Below, one piece after another: positions 10,801-19,303 of a DNA stretch of 64,000 nt; the stretch's first letter is position 1, and every line of letters starts with the position of its first letter. The position numbers were made by a program, and so were the translations under genes. The DNA is from JAXLVB01 sp046329195 (GTDB lineage: Bacteria > Bacteroidota > Bacteroidia > Cytophagales > Spirosomataceae), in assembly GCA_046329195.1 (NCBI GenBank), contig JAXLVB010000002.1, forward strand, positions 2,170,001 through 2,234,000, written 5' to 3'. Below the pieces are notes generated by a model. The model saw only the letters and a program-made list of their open reading frames with translations. It made no database searches and was not told where the DNA came from.

Positions 10801-13800
10801 TGGCAAAACATCGTTTTTCTACGCCTACATTGATGCCAGCGTTATCATCAACCCCGGAATCATTATTGCGCCTCCTTCGCCACTAACGCTCAACGGCTTT
10901 GGTGGAGGGTTTTATTTCAATATGCGTATGGACGGCAAACCTGCCGAAGCCATCAACAATAATCCTGTCAGTAAGGTCAATATTCCTGACCCGGGTGTTA
11001 CCAAGTCGGGTCTAAAATATGTTCCGCAACAAGGTTCGTGGGGCATCAAAGCACGTGTGTTTTTTGGGTTGGTAGATACCCACATGATGATTTCATCGCT
11101 CGAAATGGAGGCGGGCTTCAACGGCGGTGCCCTCACGCTGGTGCGTTTCAATGGCAAAGCCTCTATCATCAATACAACCGGTATGCCCGGCGACCCCTTG
11201 GCAATGGTCAACGCTGAGTTAGAGATGCGTTATACACCTCCAGCCACCTTTGATATTGCTTTAGATATTACAGCCAAACCAAATCCTGTTAGTTCGGTCA
11301 TTATTCCATTTCGGGCACATTTTGACCCTGACCGCTGGCGGATGAGCCTCGGCGACCCGTACGGTAAACGAATGGAATACAAGTACTTAGATATTGATAT
11401 TCCTTTGGTGAAAATTTGGTTAGGAGTAAGTGGTTATGTAGCAATGGGTAACGATATGCCCGGTATGCCTCCATTGCCCCAACAAATAGCCGACTTTATG
11501 GGAGGAGAGTTTGGGACTTCATCGTCGGCTGCCGATGCTCAACGAACGAGCCAATTTGAACGAACTCGAAATCCCATCCCTGCGCTTGTGGCGGGTGCAA
11601 ACTTTCAGCCAGTGCCAGTGCCACCAAGTTTCGGAATCTTGTTAGGTGCGCAACTCAACGGCGGGATTGAGGTCAAAATAGCAGTACTGGCGCTGCGAGC
11701 ACAAGCCATGATAGGCTTCGATGCCTCACTGCTGAGTAACCAACGCTGTGACGATGGCACCACACCCGTTGGCTTCAATGGCTGGTATGCAAAGGCACAG
11801 TTTTATGCCTATGTCAAAGGGGGTGTGGATATTGACGTGGACGCTTGGTTTGCTTCGGGTACGTTCCGGCTCTGCTCAGTAGAGGCAGGGGCAGTGCTGC
11901 AAGGAGGGGCACCTGACCCCGCTTGGGCAGCAGGTCGGGTACGAGCTACGGGTAGTCTATTTGGAGGTTTACTCAAAGTCAATACAGGCTTCCAGTTTGC
12001 TTTTGGCAAAAAATGTGACCCCAAATTTGCAGGTGATCCATTGGCTGGCTTACAGATTATCTCGGAGCTACGACCAGTGGGCAATGCTGTCAAAACCAAC
12101 AACCCCTTGGTAGCTGTTTTTAATGTACCAATGAATACCTTGTTTGATATAGAGATTCCCGATGGCTCTGTCCGAACTTATAAATTTATGCTTGAAGACT
12201 GGAGTCTATTCTATAAAGACAAGAAAAACGGCAATCGTGACACTCGTTTTACGGCCTTCCGCCAAACCTCCTGGGTAAATGATAATCAGCAGTTTATCGT
12301 CGAAAAAAGCGAACATTTTGCTTCAGAAACCCAGCATACTTTTTATGTGCGTGTGGTGATTCGAGAAATTGTCAATGGTAGCGAAACAGACCCCTACATT
12401 GATAAAATTAAACGTCGTGAACGCCGAATAGAAGAGCGAACGTCTGTGTTTACTTCTGGTAAACAACCCGACTATATCCCCATCAAAGATGTCCAATACA
12501 CCTGGCCTATTGATGCACAACGGTATTTCTTTAAAAGCCAACTATCGCAAGGCTTTGTGTTGGGACAAATCCCACCCGAACTGTTTGACCAACCTACCAG
12601 TAGCGGCTCAAGTAGCAACATTGGTAATTTGACTAAAGGACGGTATATTTTTGAAGCGTGGTGGGTTCCTGAAGATGGTAGCGAGACGATAAAGACCAAA
12701 ATAGCTCCTTATGCAAAGGGTTCTGGTATAGTAAAGTTTGACATTCCATCACAGCTCCAAAACCAAAAAGTATATCGGGTAGAGTTGCATAAGATTTTCC
12801 AAAGTGGTCTTTCGGTTTCGCTGGCAGGGATGCAATACATCAATGCGTTTGCTTCGGCAAAGGTCAGTGCTACGGGTAATTACCTCTACAGCAAAGCAGC
12901 TTCCGATTATTTTTATGTCCAAAAAAATACACTCGGCGAAGTAAAAGACGATGACGACGACGAAGGCAAAGTGATTTTTGACATTGCTTTCCGAACCAGC
13001 AAGCACAATACTTTCCAAGAAAAAATGGCTGCTTTGAAATTTCAAACTGCCGATTACAAGAACACCACCAATGCCTCAGCCAGCGACTACCTAGTGTTTG
13101 ACCTCAAACCCGATGGCGACCAAGAAAACTTTGAAGATTCCGAACTGTTTGGTCATAAGCCTTACAATCAGCAACTTCCGCCAACGGTAGAGGTTAATAG
13201 CCCTGTGATACGGGGTGAAGGCGGCGGCATGGACGACTATATTTACAAAAATGTCTATGACTACGTAGCCTCCTGGCGTTGGCGTCGTATGTCGGCATCG
13301 TTGGGTTATACCAACTGGCGGCAAGAAATGATTTTGACTAATTTACCCCAAAATGCAGTAGAAAAGGGGCGACAGTTTTCGGGCTTGCTAACCAGTGTGA
13401 ATTTGCTCAATACTGCCACCTTTACTGGTGCTTCGCAAAGTTCTTACTCGGCAGGTAGTTTGGTGTTGTCGTCGAATGCAGCCGTTTACATGGGTGGATC
13501 CAGCAGTAGCCAAAAAATCAATAGCATAGGAATTGTTAATATGGCGGCGTTCAACTACCGACTGTTCTCCTTCAATGTCAACGACGAACCTTCTCGCATG
13601 TATTACTTTAGCTACAAACGAGATTTTCTGTCGTACCATGATTTTTGGGGCGTTCGAGAATTTGGTAAGCAACTGTTTTTGACAAGAGCTGGTATGCAAC
13701 GCATTTGGGGCGGCGGTTGGCGAGACTTAGGTGGTTGGTTGAGCTATGTGTATCGTGGCAATCCCATCAGTGCTACCAGCAAAAGTATAAGTTTCTATAC

Positions 13801-14032
13801 CACTTGGGGCGATTTTGCCGATTATATGCCTGATAATCTGGTGGATCCATTTGGTAACTATGGTGCTGCCGATTACTACAAGTTTATGACACGACCCGCC
13901 GGAAGCACTGGTAGCATTGACCTCACCTATACCCCGTACCCGGGTGCGCCAAAAGTCACTGTACGGAAGACGTTCCAAGTAGGTACCAAAGCGATTATTT
14001 TTCCTGTTAGTAACCGCTACTTTAAGTTTTGA
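7853..14032 (+). CDS. giant (2059 aa) secreted TANFOR-like protein
   Basis: Signal peptide MKRHDIFFRLIAIIFLLIGG...AHSQ (about 26 residues). Residues about 28-300 resemble the N-terminal region of Bacteroidota TANFOR-domain proteins: an ISIQVILPPPYSPRIADY opening, NGIRAYTKAGFQP, and a FIWTPP-like FVWTPPVGN segment. The rest is a very long Gly-rich, all-beta region with several internally similar blocks (around 590-760, 850-1000 and 1060-1250), an acidic run KDDDDDEGK near residue 1698 that could bind calcium, and an aromatic finish NRYFKF. No catalytic motif and no type IX C-terminal sorting domain are seen. The TANFOR assignment is from memory of the family and should be checked by profile search. 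It shares an apparent transcript with a barrel protein upstream and an FN3 protein downstream; the set may build a cell-surface structure, but function is unknown. Confidence 0.82.
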   Translation: MKRHDIFFRLIAIIFLLIGGFTAHSQQLQGISIQVILPPPYSPRIADYNGGDASKLTLLITNGTGNTVRIKLAGELKGRNNGIRAYTKAGFQPLTPIIVEPRATVTINSANADQGYFDKNNVEYEGIDEATKAQAAATGLIPQGNYDLCIYALPFDQAIAIENNTPKGCIGIPISYIEPPRLIAPMCNNRVFVPDNIQFVWTPPVGNIIGAQLEYDLFIVKVPDGQNPNDAIDNAINRNVGNPFVVKDLATPTYNYSQADPKLDDGNYVWRVVARDSRPDDQKIYFQNDGKSEFCTFRIGEAPVDVREVSGTTKCKDAPPVGDKLAVATNPVGQTIKLGKFDLTVTNAIRRATGTWSGKGKIAWNSVPIKVIFSGLTFNASNQAITGYAEADTEFPGLPSVDYQNINAFEAISPDFYKNYANYIKTKLLNDLKAALAVPLPIGYDAGAGLIGINYMKFSTEGADMGILLNVELPEANSYLSMAAIDICMAPDKKIPNNANVFLVKDLKVPSLPITFKKSNYPTPNGTFAEISPERVERVHGVMELNLGSDFLKLVNDQGDVQPGDVKATLTADFIRWADWIASVTLPDFTLSVLPGFNLRGVEISYDHSDLANPAGFAAPDEYKGDKGITFNGLFIKKLDVLLPKTFSGGAGRLSFSAQQVIINGDGFTGRLKPVTNPLLDYTKGSMGNWGFSIDDFEVLIVENGFVRGSMNGQLQFPISDDRLDYTCTLRDKFDDIQFVVKPKTGGYKVPLFIAQMHLYNNSQFLVGLKNGDAQLDLRLFGDVIVNAPAPLSLVLPNLYFENFAVSNQPRPGAVGEAAASVYLNPGNWKLVGGIFKDDAGKGGGWPDEDGDGFTTMPADGESGGTLAGFPIEILPPKFVANSNGIGLELGIKVNVGGDDKSIVGAAGAVQVLGTITLNGGRPKPVFKGVYPTGLTIEGDIGPAKVKGALRVYIDNPQYGTGFNGWAQVTVPGVAQVDAELMFGKTSFFYAYIDASVIINPGIIIAPPSPLTLNGFGGGFYFNMRMDGKPAEAINNNPVSKVNIPDPGVTKSGLKYVPQQGSWGIKARVFFGLVDTHMMISSLEMEAGFNGGALTLVRFNGKASIINTTGMPGDPLAMVNAELEMRYTPPATFDIALDITAKPNPVSSVIIPFRAHFDPDRWRMSLGDPYGKRMEYKYLDIDIPLVKIWLGVSGYVAMGNDMPGMPPLPQQIADFMGGEFGTSSSAADAQRTSQFERTRNPIPALVAGANFQPVPVPPSFGILLGAQLNGGIEVKIAVLALRAQAMIGFDASLLSNQRCDDGTTPVGFNGWYAKAQFYAYVKGGVDIDVDAWFASGTFRLCSVEAGAVLQGGAPDPAWAAGRVRATGSLFGGLLKVNTGFQFAFGKKCDPKFAGDPLAGLQIISELRPVGNAVKTNNPLVAVFNVPMNTLFDIEIPDGSVRTYKFMLEDWSLFYKDKKNGNRDTRFTAFRQTSWVNDNQQFIVEKSEHFASETQHTFYVRVVIREIVNGSETDPYIDKIKRRERRIEERTSVFTSGKQPDYIPIKDVQYTWPIDAQRYFFKSQLSQGFVLGQIPPELFDQPTSSGSSSNIGNLTKGRYIFEAWWVPEDGSETIKTKIAPYAKGSGIVKFDIPSQLQNQKVYRVELHKIFQSGLSVSLAGMQYINAFASAKVSATGNYLYSKAASDYFYVQKNTLGEVKDDDDDEGKVIFDIAFRTSKHNTFQEKMAALKFQTADYKNTTNASASDYLVFDLKPDGDQENFEDSELFGHKPYNQQLPPTVEVNSPVIRGEGGGMDDYIYKNVYDYVASWRWRRMSASLGYTNWRQEMILTNLPQNAVEKGRQFSGLLTSVNLLNTATFTGASQSSYSAGSLVLSSNAAVYMGGSSSSQKINSIGIVNMAAFNYRLFSFNVNDEPSRMYYFSYKRDFLSYHDFWGVREFGKQLFLTRAGMQRIWGGGWRDLGGWLSYVYRGNPISATSKSISFYTTWGDFADYMPDNLVDPFGNYGAADYYKFMTRPAGSTGSIDLTYTPYPGAPKVTVRKTFQVGTKAIIFPVSNRYFKF

Positions 14033-14130
14033 GCATGATGAAAACTAGGGCAATCAATCGCATTATTTCACAGAATGTCAGCCAGTTAATTACTTGGTTG
14101 GCTGTCAGAAGCCGAAGCAAGAACTTGGCG

Positions 14131-16332
14131 ATGCAGCACCGGTGCAGCAAGCTCTTTTTTTTGCTTGGATACCTGCTTTGTTGGGGGATGAGTTCTTCGG
14201 TTTGGGCACAGAAAAAAGCTCCTCTCACTACCTTACCTCCTGATTTGGACAGCCTCAACGCCAAGCCTCGCATCGTGCTCGTGGCTCGTAATTATGGCGA
14301 TTCAGTCGTGTTGCGCTGGACACCCAACCGAGCCGCTTATTGGCTCAATGGCTTGCGAAGGGGATACACCATCCAGCGGATAGAAGTGACTAAACAAAAG
14401 CCCCAAGGAACCATTACAAACCTTACCCCAACGGGGATTAAACCTTTGCCTTTGGATGAAATGAAGCGTCGCTTTGGTCCCAACGACAAGATGGTAGGCA
14501 TTGCAGCGCAAGTCATGTATGGTAAAAAAAGAAACGAAACGGGGTTTTCGGGTGAGATTGGCGATGTACTGACCCGCTCTGACGAACAGCTACAGCAGTT
14601 TACGGCTGGCATCATGGCTGCCGATTTCTCTCTAAATGCCGCTACTGCTCAAGGGCTTCGATGGGTAGATAAGAGCCCTAAAAATCCTGAAGCCCTGTAC
14701 GTTTATCGGGTTTGGATGAACAACCCAACGCCACTCCCAACCAATGCTCTGCAAGATACCGCTTCGCTGGCTGTGAATCCATTGCAGAAAAACCCACCCT
14801 TTGCTCCTTTTATAGATGGCATTATCAGTGGCGATGGAGCCATTATTTTACGTTGGCTCAAGCTGAGTGCCAATGGCGAGTTTTCGGGCTTTTTTATCGA
14901 ACGGAGCGAAGATGGCATCAATTTCCGTCGCCTCAACGACGTGCCCTATGTACACACGCCTCCTCCCAACGAAGTGGCTCAAAAAGATAGTATTCGTTAC
15001 CGTAACGTCAAAGATTTTCAGGGGCTTGCGCTATACACAGATTCCGTGAAGGTCAATTACAAGAAGTTTTACTACCGCATTGTGGGCATTGATGTCTTTG
15101 GTGACCTCAGCCCCACTTCGGAGGTAATGATGGCTTCGGCACGAGACTTGACGCCGCCCAGCATTCCAAAAAATGTAAAAGTGCAGGTAAAAGACAACAA
15201 AATCGCCATTTTGACTTGGGAAAAATACAAAACCGATCCCGACCTCAAGGGATATGTCATTGGTCGTGGCGGAAACGTATCGGGGCCGTTTAAGCCTTTG
15301 ATGAAAGAAGTCATGCCCCCCAACGTAATGACCTATGCCGACCCGAACCCGATGCCATACATTGGGCATTATTACGTGGTGGGGGCTGTTGACACGGCTG
15401 GAAATGTGAGTTATGCCCTGCCCGTGGTGGCCAATATCGAAGACCACACACCGCCTGCTCCACCGATTCGGCTGGTAGCAAAGGCCGATACTTCGGGCAA
15501 AATTACGCTCAAGTGGCAACGCAACACCGAACCCGATGCAGTGGCGTACAAGGTGTATCGGTCGTATGCTCGTGAAAACCGTGCCTACAATCAGCTTACG
15601 CCTTCGGCGCATTTTGACACTACTTTTGTGGACTCGCTGCCCGTCCGTAAGATGCTTAACCGTGAGGTGTATTACAAAGTGGTGGCGTTAGATTTGAGTA
15701 ATAATCACTCGGCGTTTTCGACGGAAATAGCCGTAAAACTGCCCGATAAAATTCCACCCTCGCCGCCAGTAGCCAGCGATGTGGTGGTCAATGAGCGTGG
15801 CGTCCAAATTGAGTTTGTGCCCAGCAGCAGTCCCGACGTAGCGGAGCATCTGATTTATCGAAAAGAAGAGAACACCGATTGGAAAATGGTGAAGCGGATT
15901 TCGGGCAAACTGTCAGCCAATTACGTATTCAGAGACTCCCTCCTCACCGACCAGCGGCGCTACGAATATGCAATGGCTGCTGTGGACGAAGGGGGACTGA
16001 TTTCCGAAAAATCGTTTGGTGTGCCAGTACAATATGTTGCTCCTAAATCTCGCAAAACCGTTGATAAACTGACCATTACCTACGACCGTGAACACAAAGG
16101 CGTATTGATTCACTGGGCTTTTGCTCAGCCGGGCGACTATCATTTTGTGGTCTATCGCTCGGTCAATGGCGAAGGGCTCATGCAATATCATGCGGTGGAT
16201 AGCCAAACTCGCCAATTCCTCGACCGTCTGGTTAGTACTGGCAACACCTACGAATATGCCATCAAGGTGGTTTCCGCCAGCGGTAGTGCTTCTGCAATGA
16301 GTCAGAAAGTGAGTTGGAAGGTGGAACGGTAG
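14131..16332 (+). CDS. exported protein with multiple fibronectin type III domains
   Basis: The frame is open from a TTG at 14029 that overlaps the stop of the giant gene, and has ATGs at 14035 and 14038. I prefer the ATG at 14131 because it gives a clean signal peptide (MQHRCSKLFFLLGYLLCWGM...VWAQ); from 14035 the n-region would be over 30 residues long. The mature part is a string of FN3 domains, recognised by repeated D.TPP.PP linkers and W....PD...Y.VYRS cores: ARDLTPPSIPKNVKV, DHTPPAPPIRLVAK, DKIPPSPPVASDV and a final SRKTVDKLTITYD unit. An N-terminal region contains VVLRWTPNRAAYWLNG. No enzyme domain or sorting domain is seen. It directly follows the TANFOR-like gene and is presumably its structural partner. 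Confidence 0.82.
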   Translation: MQHRCSKLFFLLGYLLCWGMSSSVWAQKKAPLTTLPPDLDSLNAKPRIVLVARNYGDSVVLRWTPNRAAYWLNGLRRGYTIQRIEVTKQKPQGTITNLTPTGIKPLPLDEMKRRFGPNDKMVGIAAQVMYGKKRNETGFSGEIGDVLTRSDEQLQQFTAGIMAADFSLNAATAQGLRWVDKSPKNPEALYVYRVWMNNPTPLPTNALQDTASLAVNPLQKNPPFAPFIDGIISGDGAIILRWLKLSANGEFSGFFIERSEDGINFRRLNDVPYVHTPPPNEVAQKDSIRYRNVKDFQGLALYTDSVKVNYKKFYYRIVGIDVFGDLSPTSEVMMASARDLTPPSIPKNVKVQVKDNKIAILTWEKYKTDPDLKGYVIGRGGNVSGPFKPLMKEVMPPNVMTYADPNPMPYIGHYYVVGAVDTAGNVSYALPVVANIEDHTPPAPPIRLVAKADTSGKITLKWQRNTEPDAVAYKVYRSYARENRAYNQLTPSAHFDTTFVDSLPVRKMLNREVYYKVVALDLSNNHSAFSTEIAVKLPDKIPPSPPVASDVVVNERGVQIEFVPSSSPDVAEHLIYRKEENTDWKMVKRISGKLSANYVFRDSLLTDQRRYEYAMAAVDEGGLISEKSFGVPVQYVAPKSRKTVDKLTITYDREHKGVLIHWAFAQPGDYHFVVYRSVNGEGLMQYHAVDSQTRQFLDRLVSTGNTYEYAIKVVSASGSASAMSQKVSWKVER

Positions 16333-16692
16333 TGCTTCAGGTCTTGGCGTGGATAAAATCCTGCCTTCTGGTTGCTGTCGCCAGTGTGCAAGCGAGGACG
16401 CTTGCACCAGTGAGGGAAATATTTTATTCTTTTGAATCCCTCCCAAAGTGCTGTCCCCAAACCGAACTTTCAGGTGGGCTTGGGTTGTACTTCTTGGGGT
16501 GAACAGGATAATCACAACGAGCGTTTTGTCGGGAAAAGAACGAGGGAGTTAGCTTTATGACAAAATGAACACTCTAAAAGAAAGTACATCGCCCAAAGTA
16601 CAAAAAATACCGCCAATTTGACAGAATATTTCTATGGCACGTAAATTGGGGGATTAATTGCTTAGTAAGCGATAAGTATAAAACAAATAAAG
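16333..16692. other. 360-bp gap with hairpin and repeat remnant
   Basis: Non-coding stretch between the FN3 gene and the AT-rich metallopeptidase-like gene. It holds a perfect hairpin at 16386-16407 and a degenerate copy (16443-16474) of a repeat that recurs at 17281-17311. Small ORFs running into it are shadows. The composition shifts from mixed to AT-rich at about 16,560. Confidence 0.6.
16386..16407. repeat. REP-like hairpin
   Basis: Perfect 9-bp inverted repeat (arm gtgcaagcg) with a 4-nt loop (agga), 53 bp after the FN3 gene stop. No T-tract follows, so it looks more like a dispersed palindromic repeat or RNA-stabilising element than a Rho-independent terminator. Confidence 0.6.
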
Positions 16693-17274
16693 ATGCAATA
16701 TCCAAATTTTATGAAACAGAGACAAATAATAGATGAGTGCAAAATAGAAAGCCATCTTCTCACTAATGATTTTCAAGGAAAATTAGGGAAGATAGTTGAA
16801 TTATTTGAAGTTAATTCACATCACTATAATCACAATTGTGAAATAGCTTATTATGAAAAAAATAGTGCTGAATTTGGATTAAATAATTGGATGCCGATAA
16901 TATATTTTCCAAAAATCGGGAATGATAACCCATTAGGTTTTATATGGGCGATTTTACATGAGTTTGGCCATTATCTATCTCCTCCTGCGTTTAAGGCAAA
17001 TGTTGATTGGGAAATTGTAAATGGTACGAAGGTTCGTAAAGATAAGAGATTTATAATGATTCGAGAAATTCTTGCATGGAAATACGCATACAAATTGGCT
17101 AAAGATAAGGATTTTTTTACAAATGATAAAGATGAGGAAAGTTTTAAAGAATGCCAAGATAAAAGGCTGGGTGAATATTGTGAGCATTGTGAAATAAGTA
17201 ATGACGAATTTTTAGAGTTAAAAGGAATGTCTTTAGAAGATTTGGAAAAATTACTATTAAAAGATTATTACTGA
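16693..17274 (+). CDS. HEFGH zinc-metallopeptidase-like protein (ImmA/IrrE-like), putative
   Basis: A 193-residue protein without signal peptide. It contains LHEFGH at residues 88-93, a HExxH zinc-binding/catalytic motif preceded by hydrophobic IWAI, and a downstream Glu at 125 in REILAWKYAYKLA. The arrangement of HExxH plus E about 32 residues later in a helix resembles the ImmA/IrrE (DUF955) gluzincin fold. ImmA-type proteases often cleave repressors or antitoxins, but no helix-turn-helix partner gene is adjacent. Codon use is strongly AT-rich compared with the genes on both sides, and the gene is bounded by related 31-nt repeats, so recent acquisition is likely. An ATG at 16711 is an alternative start. 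Confidence 0.6.
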   Translation: MQYPNFMKQRQIIDECKIESHLLTNDFQGKLGKIVELFEVNSHHYNHNCEIAYYEKNSAEFGLNNWMPIIYFPKIGNDNPLGFIWAILHEFGHYLSPPAFKANVDWEIVNGTKVRKDKRFIMIREILAWKYAYKLAKDKDFFTNDKDEESFKECQDKRLGEYCEHCEISNDEFLELKGMSLEDLEKLLLKDYY

Positions 17275-17280
17275 ATCTCC

Positions 17281-17311
17281 CCAAGTTCTGTCCCCTGACA
17301 GACCTTTTAGG
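17281..17311. repeat. dispersed palindromic repeat, copy 2 flanking the HEFGH gene
   Basis: Holds a 6-bp stem (tctgtc/gacaga, 17287-17302) with loop ccct. The 14-nt core ctgtcccctgacag is identical, on the opposite strand, to 62718-62731. A degenerate copy in the same orientation lies on the other side of the HEFGH gene at 16443-16474 (shared blocks: ccaa-ag, ctgtcccc, gac/aac-ctttYagg). Confidence 0.55.
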
Positions 17312-17327
17312 TTATCTACAGTTTGTC

Positions 17328-18212
17328 CTACAAAAACAATCCCCACACCTTTACTTTAGGCGTAATTTGGAGGGCAGGTAGTGGCAATCGGGTAAAATTC
17401 AGAACTTTCACTAAACTTTTCCAAGGCTGTTTTTTGGGTCGGAGTAGGCGCTCTAGGTGAATGTCGGGAGCGAGGTAGAGTTCGTGTCTAGCGCCACCAA
17501 AGCCGTTCCAATAGTCAGGCTCAATCCCCCAGCCCACCGAAACGCCCAACCAACTGGGAAGCGTACGATGCGGCTTATCGTTGAAGTAGTAGCTAAACCA
17601 AAAAGTTTGATTGAGGTAATCGTCAATAGAGAACCATTTTGGAGTTTTCAAAGCAAGCTGAAAATACTTGTCGGTGCGCTGCCAATAGGTGGCTTTGATA
17701 GTGGTGTTCTTCAAAAAAGTATCAGAATGTTTGCCCACGGTATAAAGCCCACCCAACGTACCTGCTAGTAAGTCATACGGGCTAAATCCCCAGCGAGGGG
17801 CAAACCCATCTTTTATCTCCGTACTGAGGTGCACCACAAACGCCATTCCTACCGAGTACCAGAGAGCCTTTCGAGCAGGCACGCCAGCCCACCTAAAGCC
17901 GTCGTTATACATTTCGGACACAAAGACCCCGCCCATAAAATGTCCCGCCTTGTCGAGGTTGCTGGCATACTTCAAATCAGGGCCGTTGTCAAAGTGAAAA
18001 GGGATACTTTGGTCTTTCCACCACGCATGTTTCAAAAACCAATACGTACCACTAAAAAACACGACAGAACTGCCACCGACAATCAGATTGCGCTTTAGTC
18101 GCACCGATTTACTGAGCGTGTCAGCCGTGTTGGTGAGGGTGTCGTTTGCAAAAGCAGGGGCGATGCTCCCCCAAAGCATACCGCCTAGCAAAAGGGTTTG
18201 TAGTATTTTCAT
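17328..18212 (-). CDS. DUF2279 (YfiM-like) exported protein
   Basis: Signal peptide MKILQTLLLGGMLWGSIAPAFA. The central part has the family pattern: LDKAGHFMGGVFVSEMYNDGF, then ALWYSVGMAFVVHLSTEIKDGFAPRWGFSPYDLLAGTLGG, with conserved DKxxHF, ExxDG and SxxDxxAG. This matches the DUF2279 / YfiM predicted periplasmic lipoprotein family, which here has no lipobox Cys. The C-terminal third (FSYYFNDKPHRTLPSWLGVSVGWG and following) is aromatic and beta-rich, as in Bacteroidota members. It is a single gene converging on the HEFGH gene. Biochemical function is unknown. Confidence 0.8.
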   Translation of the reverse strand: MKILQTLLLGGMLWGSIAPAFANDTLTNTADTLSKSVRLKRNLIVGGSSVVFFSGTYWFLKHAWWKDQSIPFHFDNGPDLKYASNLDKAGHFMGGVFVSEMYNDGFRWAGVPARKALWYSVGMAFVVHLSTEIKDGFAPRWGFSPYDLLAGTLGGLYTVGKHSDTFLKNTTIKATYWQRTDKYFQLALKTPKWFSIDDYLNQTFWFSYYFNDKPHRTLPSWLGVSVGWGIEPDYWNGFGGARHELYLAPDIHLERLLRPKKQPWKSLVKVLNFTRLPLPALQITPKVKVWGLFL

Positions 18213-18519
18213 AGGTTAAAAATGAACCTTGCTTTAGGACTTCAAGCAGCTACTTTGGTCACTTGGATAAAGGTATGGGATTTTCTGATGAGAAAGATAT
18301 AGTAACGAGTCGTTTTGTATAGATTTATCCACTCATGTCATTAAGCTTTATCAGAAAGTTTATTTCTTGGTAATAAGTGCATTAGAAAGATTGTAAGACA
18401 GGTAATTGAATATTTTATATTTTTGTTTTAATAGAGCATTCATATTAAGACAAACTTGGTAGAAGCTTAGGATGAGATACAAATTTCTTTTTTTGCTTGA
18501 ACCACTATTTTCATTTACA

Positions 18520-19239
18520 ATGAAACTGTTTTTAACTATTTTCTTAAGCTTTTTACTTCGTCATAGCTTTGCTCAAATTATAAATTCTATAGGTGACAAT
18601 AGAGTTATAACCCTTGGTGAGACCGTTGTAGAAATTCCTGCAAATAAGGTAATTTTCACAGTGGAGTTACAATTTGAAGATAGTCTATCCATAGAAAGGG
18701 CACATTCAAATCATAAACAGGCTGAGCAAAAACTGATTCAATTATTGTCAGAACTGAATATTCCGTTGAGTAACGTTCAATATTCATTAATTAACCTTTA
18801 CAAAAGAGAAAAAGATGAAATTCGCTCAAAAAAGAACATGTTTACCACTCAACAAATAGCTACTATTCAAGTAGATAGTATTCAGCTTTACACACTTTTT
18901 TTGACCAAACTCATTCAGAACGGATTTACTAATATTAATACTCGATTTGCTAGTTCTAAAGAAAAAGAAGTACAAAATTTCCTAATTACAAAAGCTATTG
19001 AGTCGGCTCGACAAAAAGCAATTATAATCGCAAAAAGTGCTAAAAGAAAACTAGGTAAAGTTTTAAAAGTAATGGAAACGGAAGAAACTGAAGTATTCAT
19101 TAATCCATACACTAACCTCTATAAATACGAAGAAGTTTCTGTCTATAGACCTATGTTAACAGGGAATAACTCCTTAATTACTATTCCTCAAACCATCCGA
19201 AAGAAATATGCTGTAAAAGTTGTTTTCAGTTTACTGTAA
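18520..19239 (+). CDS. SIMPL-domain (DUF541) exported protein
   Basis: The frame opens at 18472, but the ATG at 18520 gives a standard signal peptide (MKLFLTIFLSFLLRHSFAQ), so I use it (239 residues). The mature protein follows the SIMPL/DUF541 (Omp26/YggE/BP26) pattern: GDNRVITLGETVVEIPANKVIFTVELQF at the start, an ERAHSNHKQAEQKLIQLL helix, and ARQKAIIIAKSAKRKLGKVLKV before the C-terminal strand. Family members are periplasmic or secreted and form ring-like oligomers; some are linked to oxidative stress. The gene is markedly AT-rich compared with the carbohydrate genes that follow and sits alone, converging on a terminator shared with the oxidoreductase gene. Confidence 0.82.
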   Translation: MKLFLTIFLSFLLRHSFAQIINSIGDNRVITLGETVVEIPANKVIFTVELQFEDSLSIERAHSNHKQAEQKLIQLLSELNIPLSNVQYSLINLYKREKDEIRSKKNMFTTQQIATIQVDSIQLYTLFLTKLIQNGFTNINTRFASSKEKEVQNFLITKAIESARQKAIIIAKSAKRKLGKVLKVMETEETEVFINPYTNLYKYEEVSVYRPMLTGNNSLITIPQTIRKKYAVKVVFSLL

Positions 19240-19274
19240 AAAAACACGCCATCCTCAACTGAAGATGGCGTGTT
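19238..19274 (-). terminator. Rho-independent terminator of the oxidoreductase gene
   Basis: Perfect 11-bp stem (aacacgccatc, 19243-19253, pairing with 19264-19274) with a 10-nt loop. On the minus strand it is followed by seven U's (19238-19244). It lies 29 bp past the stop of the minus-strand oxidoreductase and directly after the plus-strand SIMPL stop, so it may act in both directions. Confidence 0.85.
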
Positions 19275-19303
19275 CAAAAGTCCTTTAATTTTAACCTAAT
19301 TTC

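Noticed and set aside
15031..15612. 193-residue minus-strand ORF inside the FN3 gene
   Set aside because: It is antisense to clearly coding FN3 domains, with no domain or signal; the sense frame has the family patterns.
15913..16515. 200-residue minus-strand ORF running from FN3 into the intergenic gap
   Set aside because: Most of it is antisense to the FN3 gene, and the remainder is the repeat-rich gap; no conserved motif.
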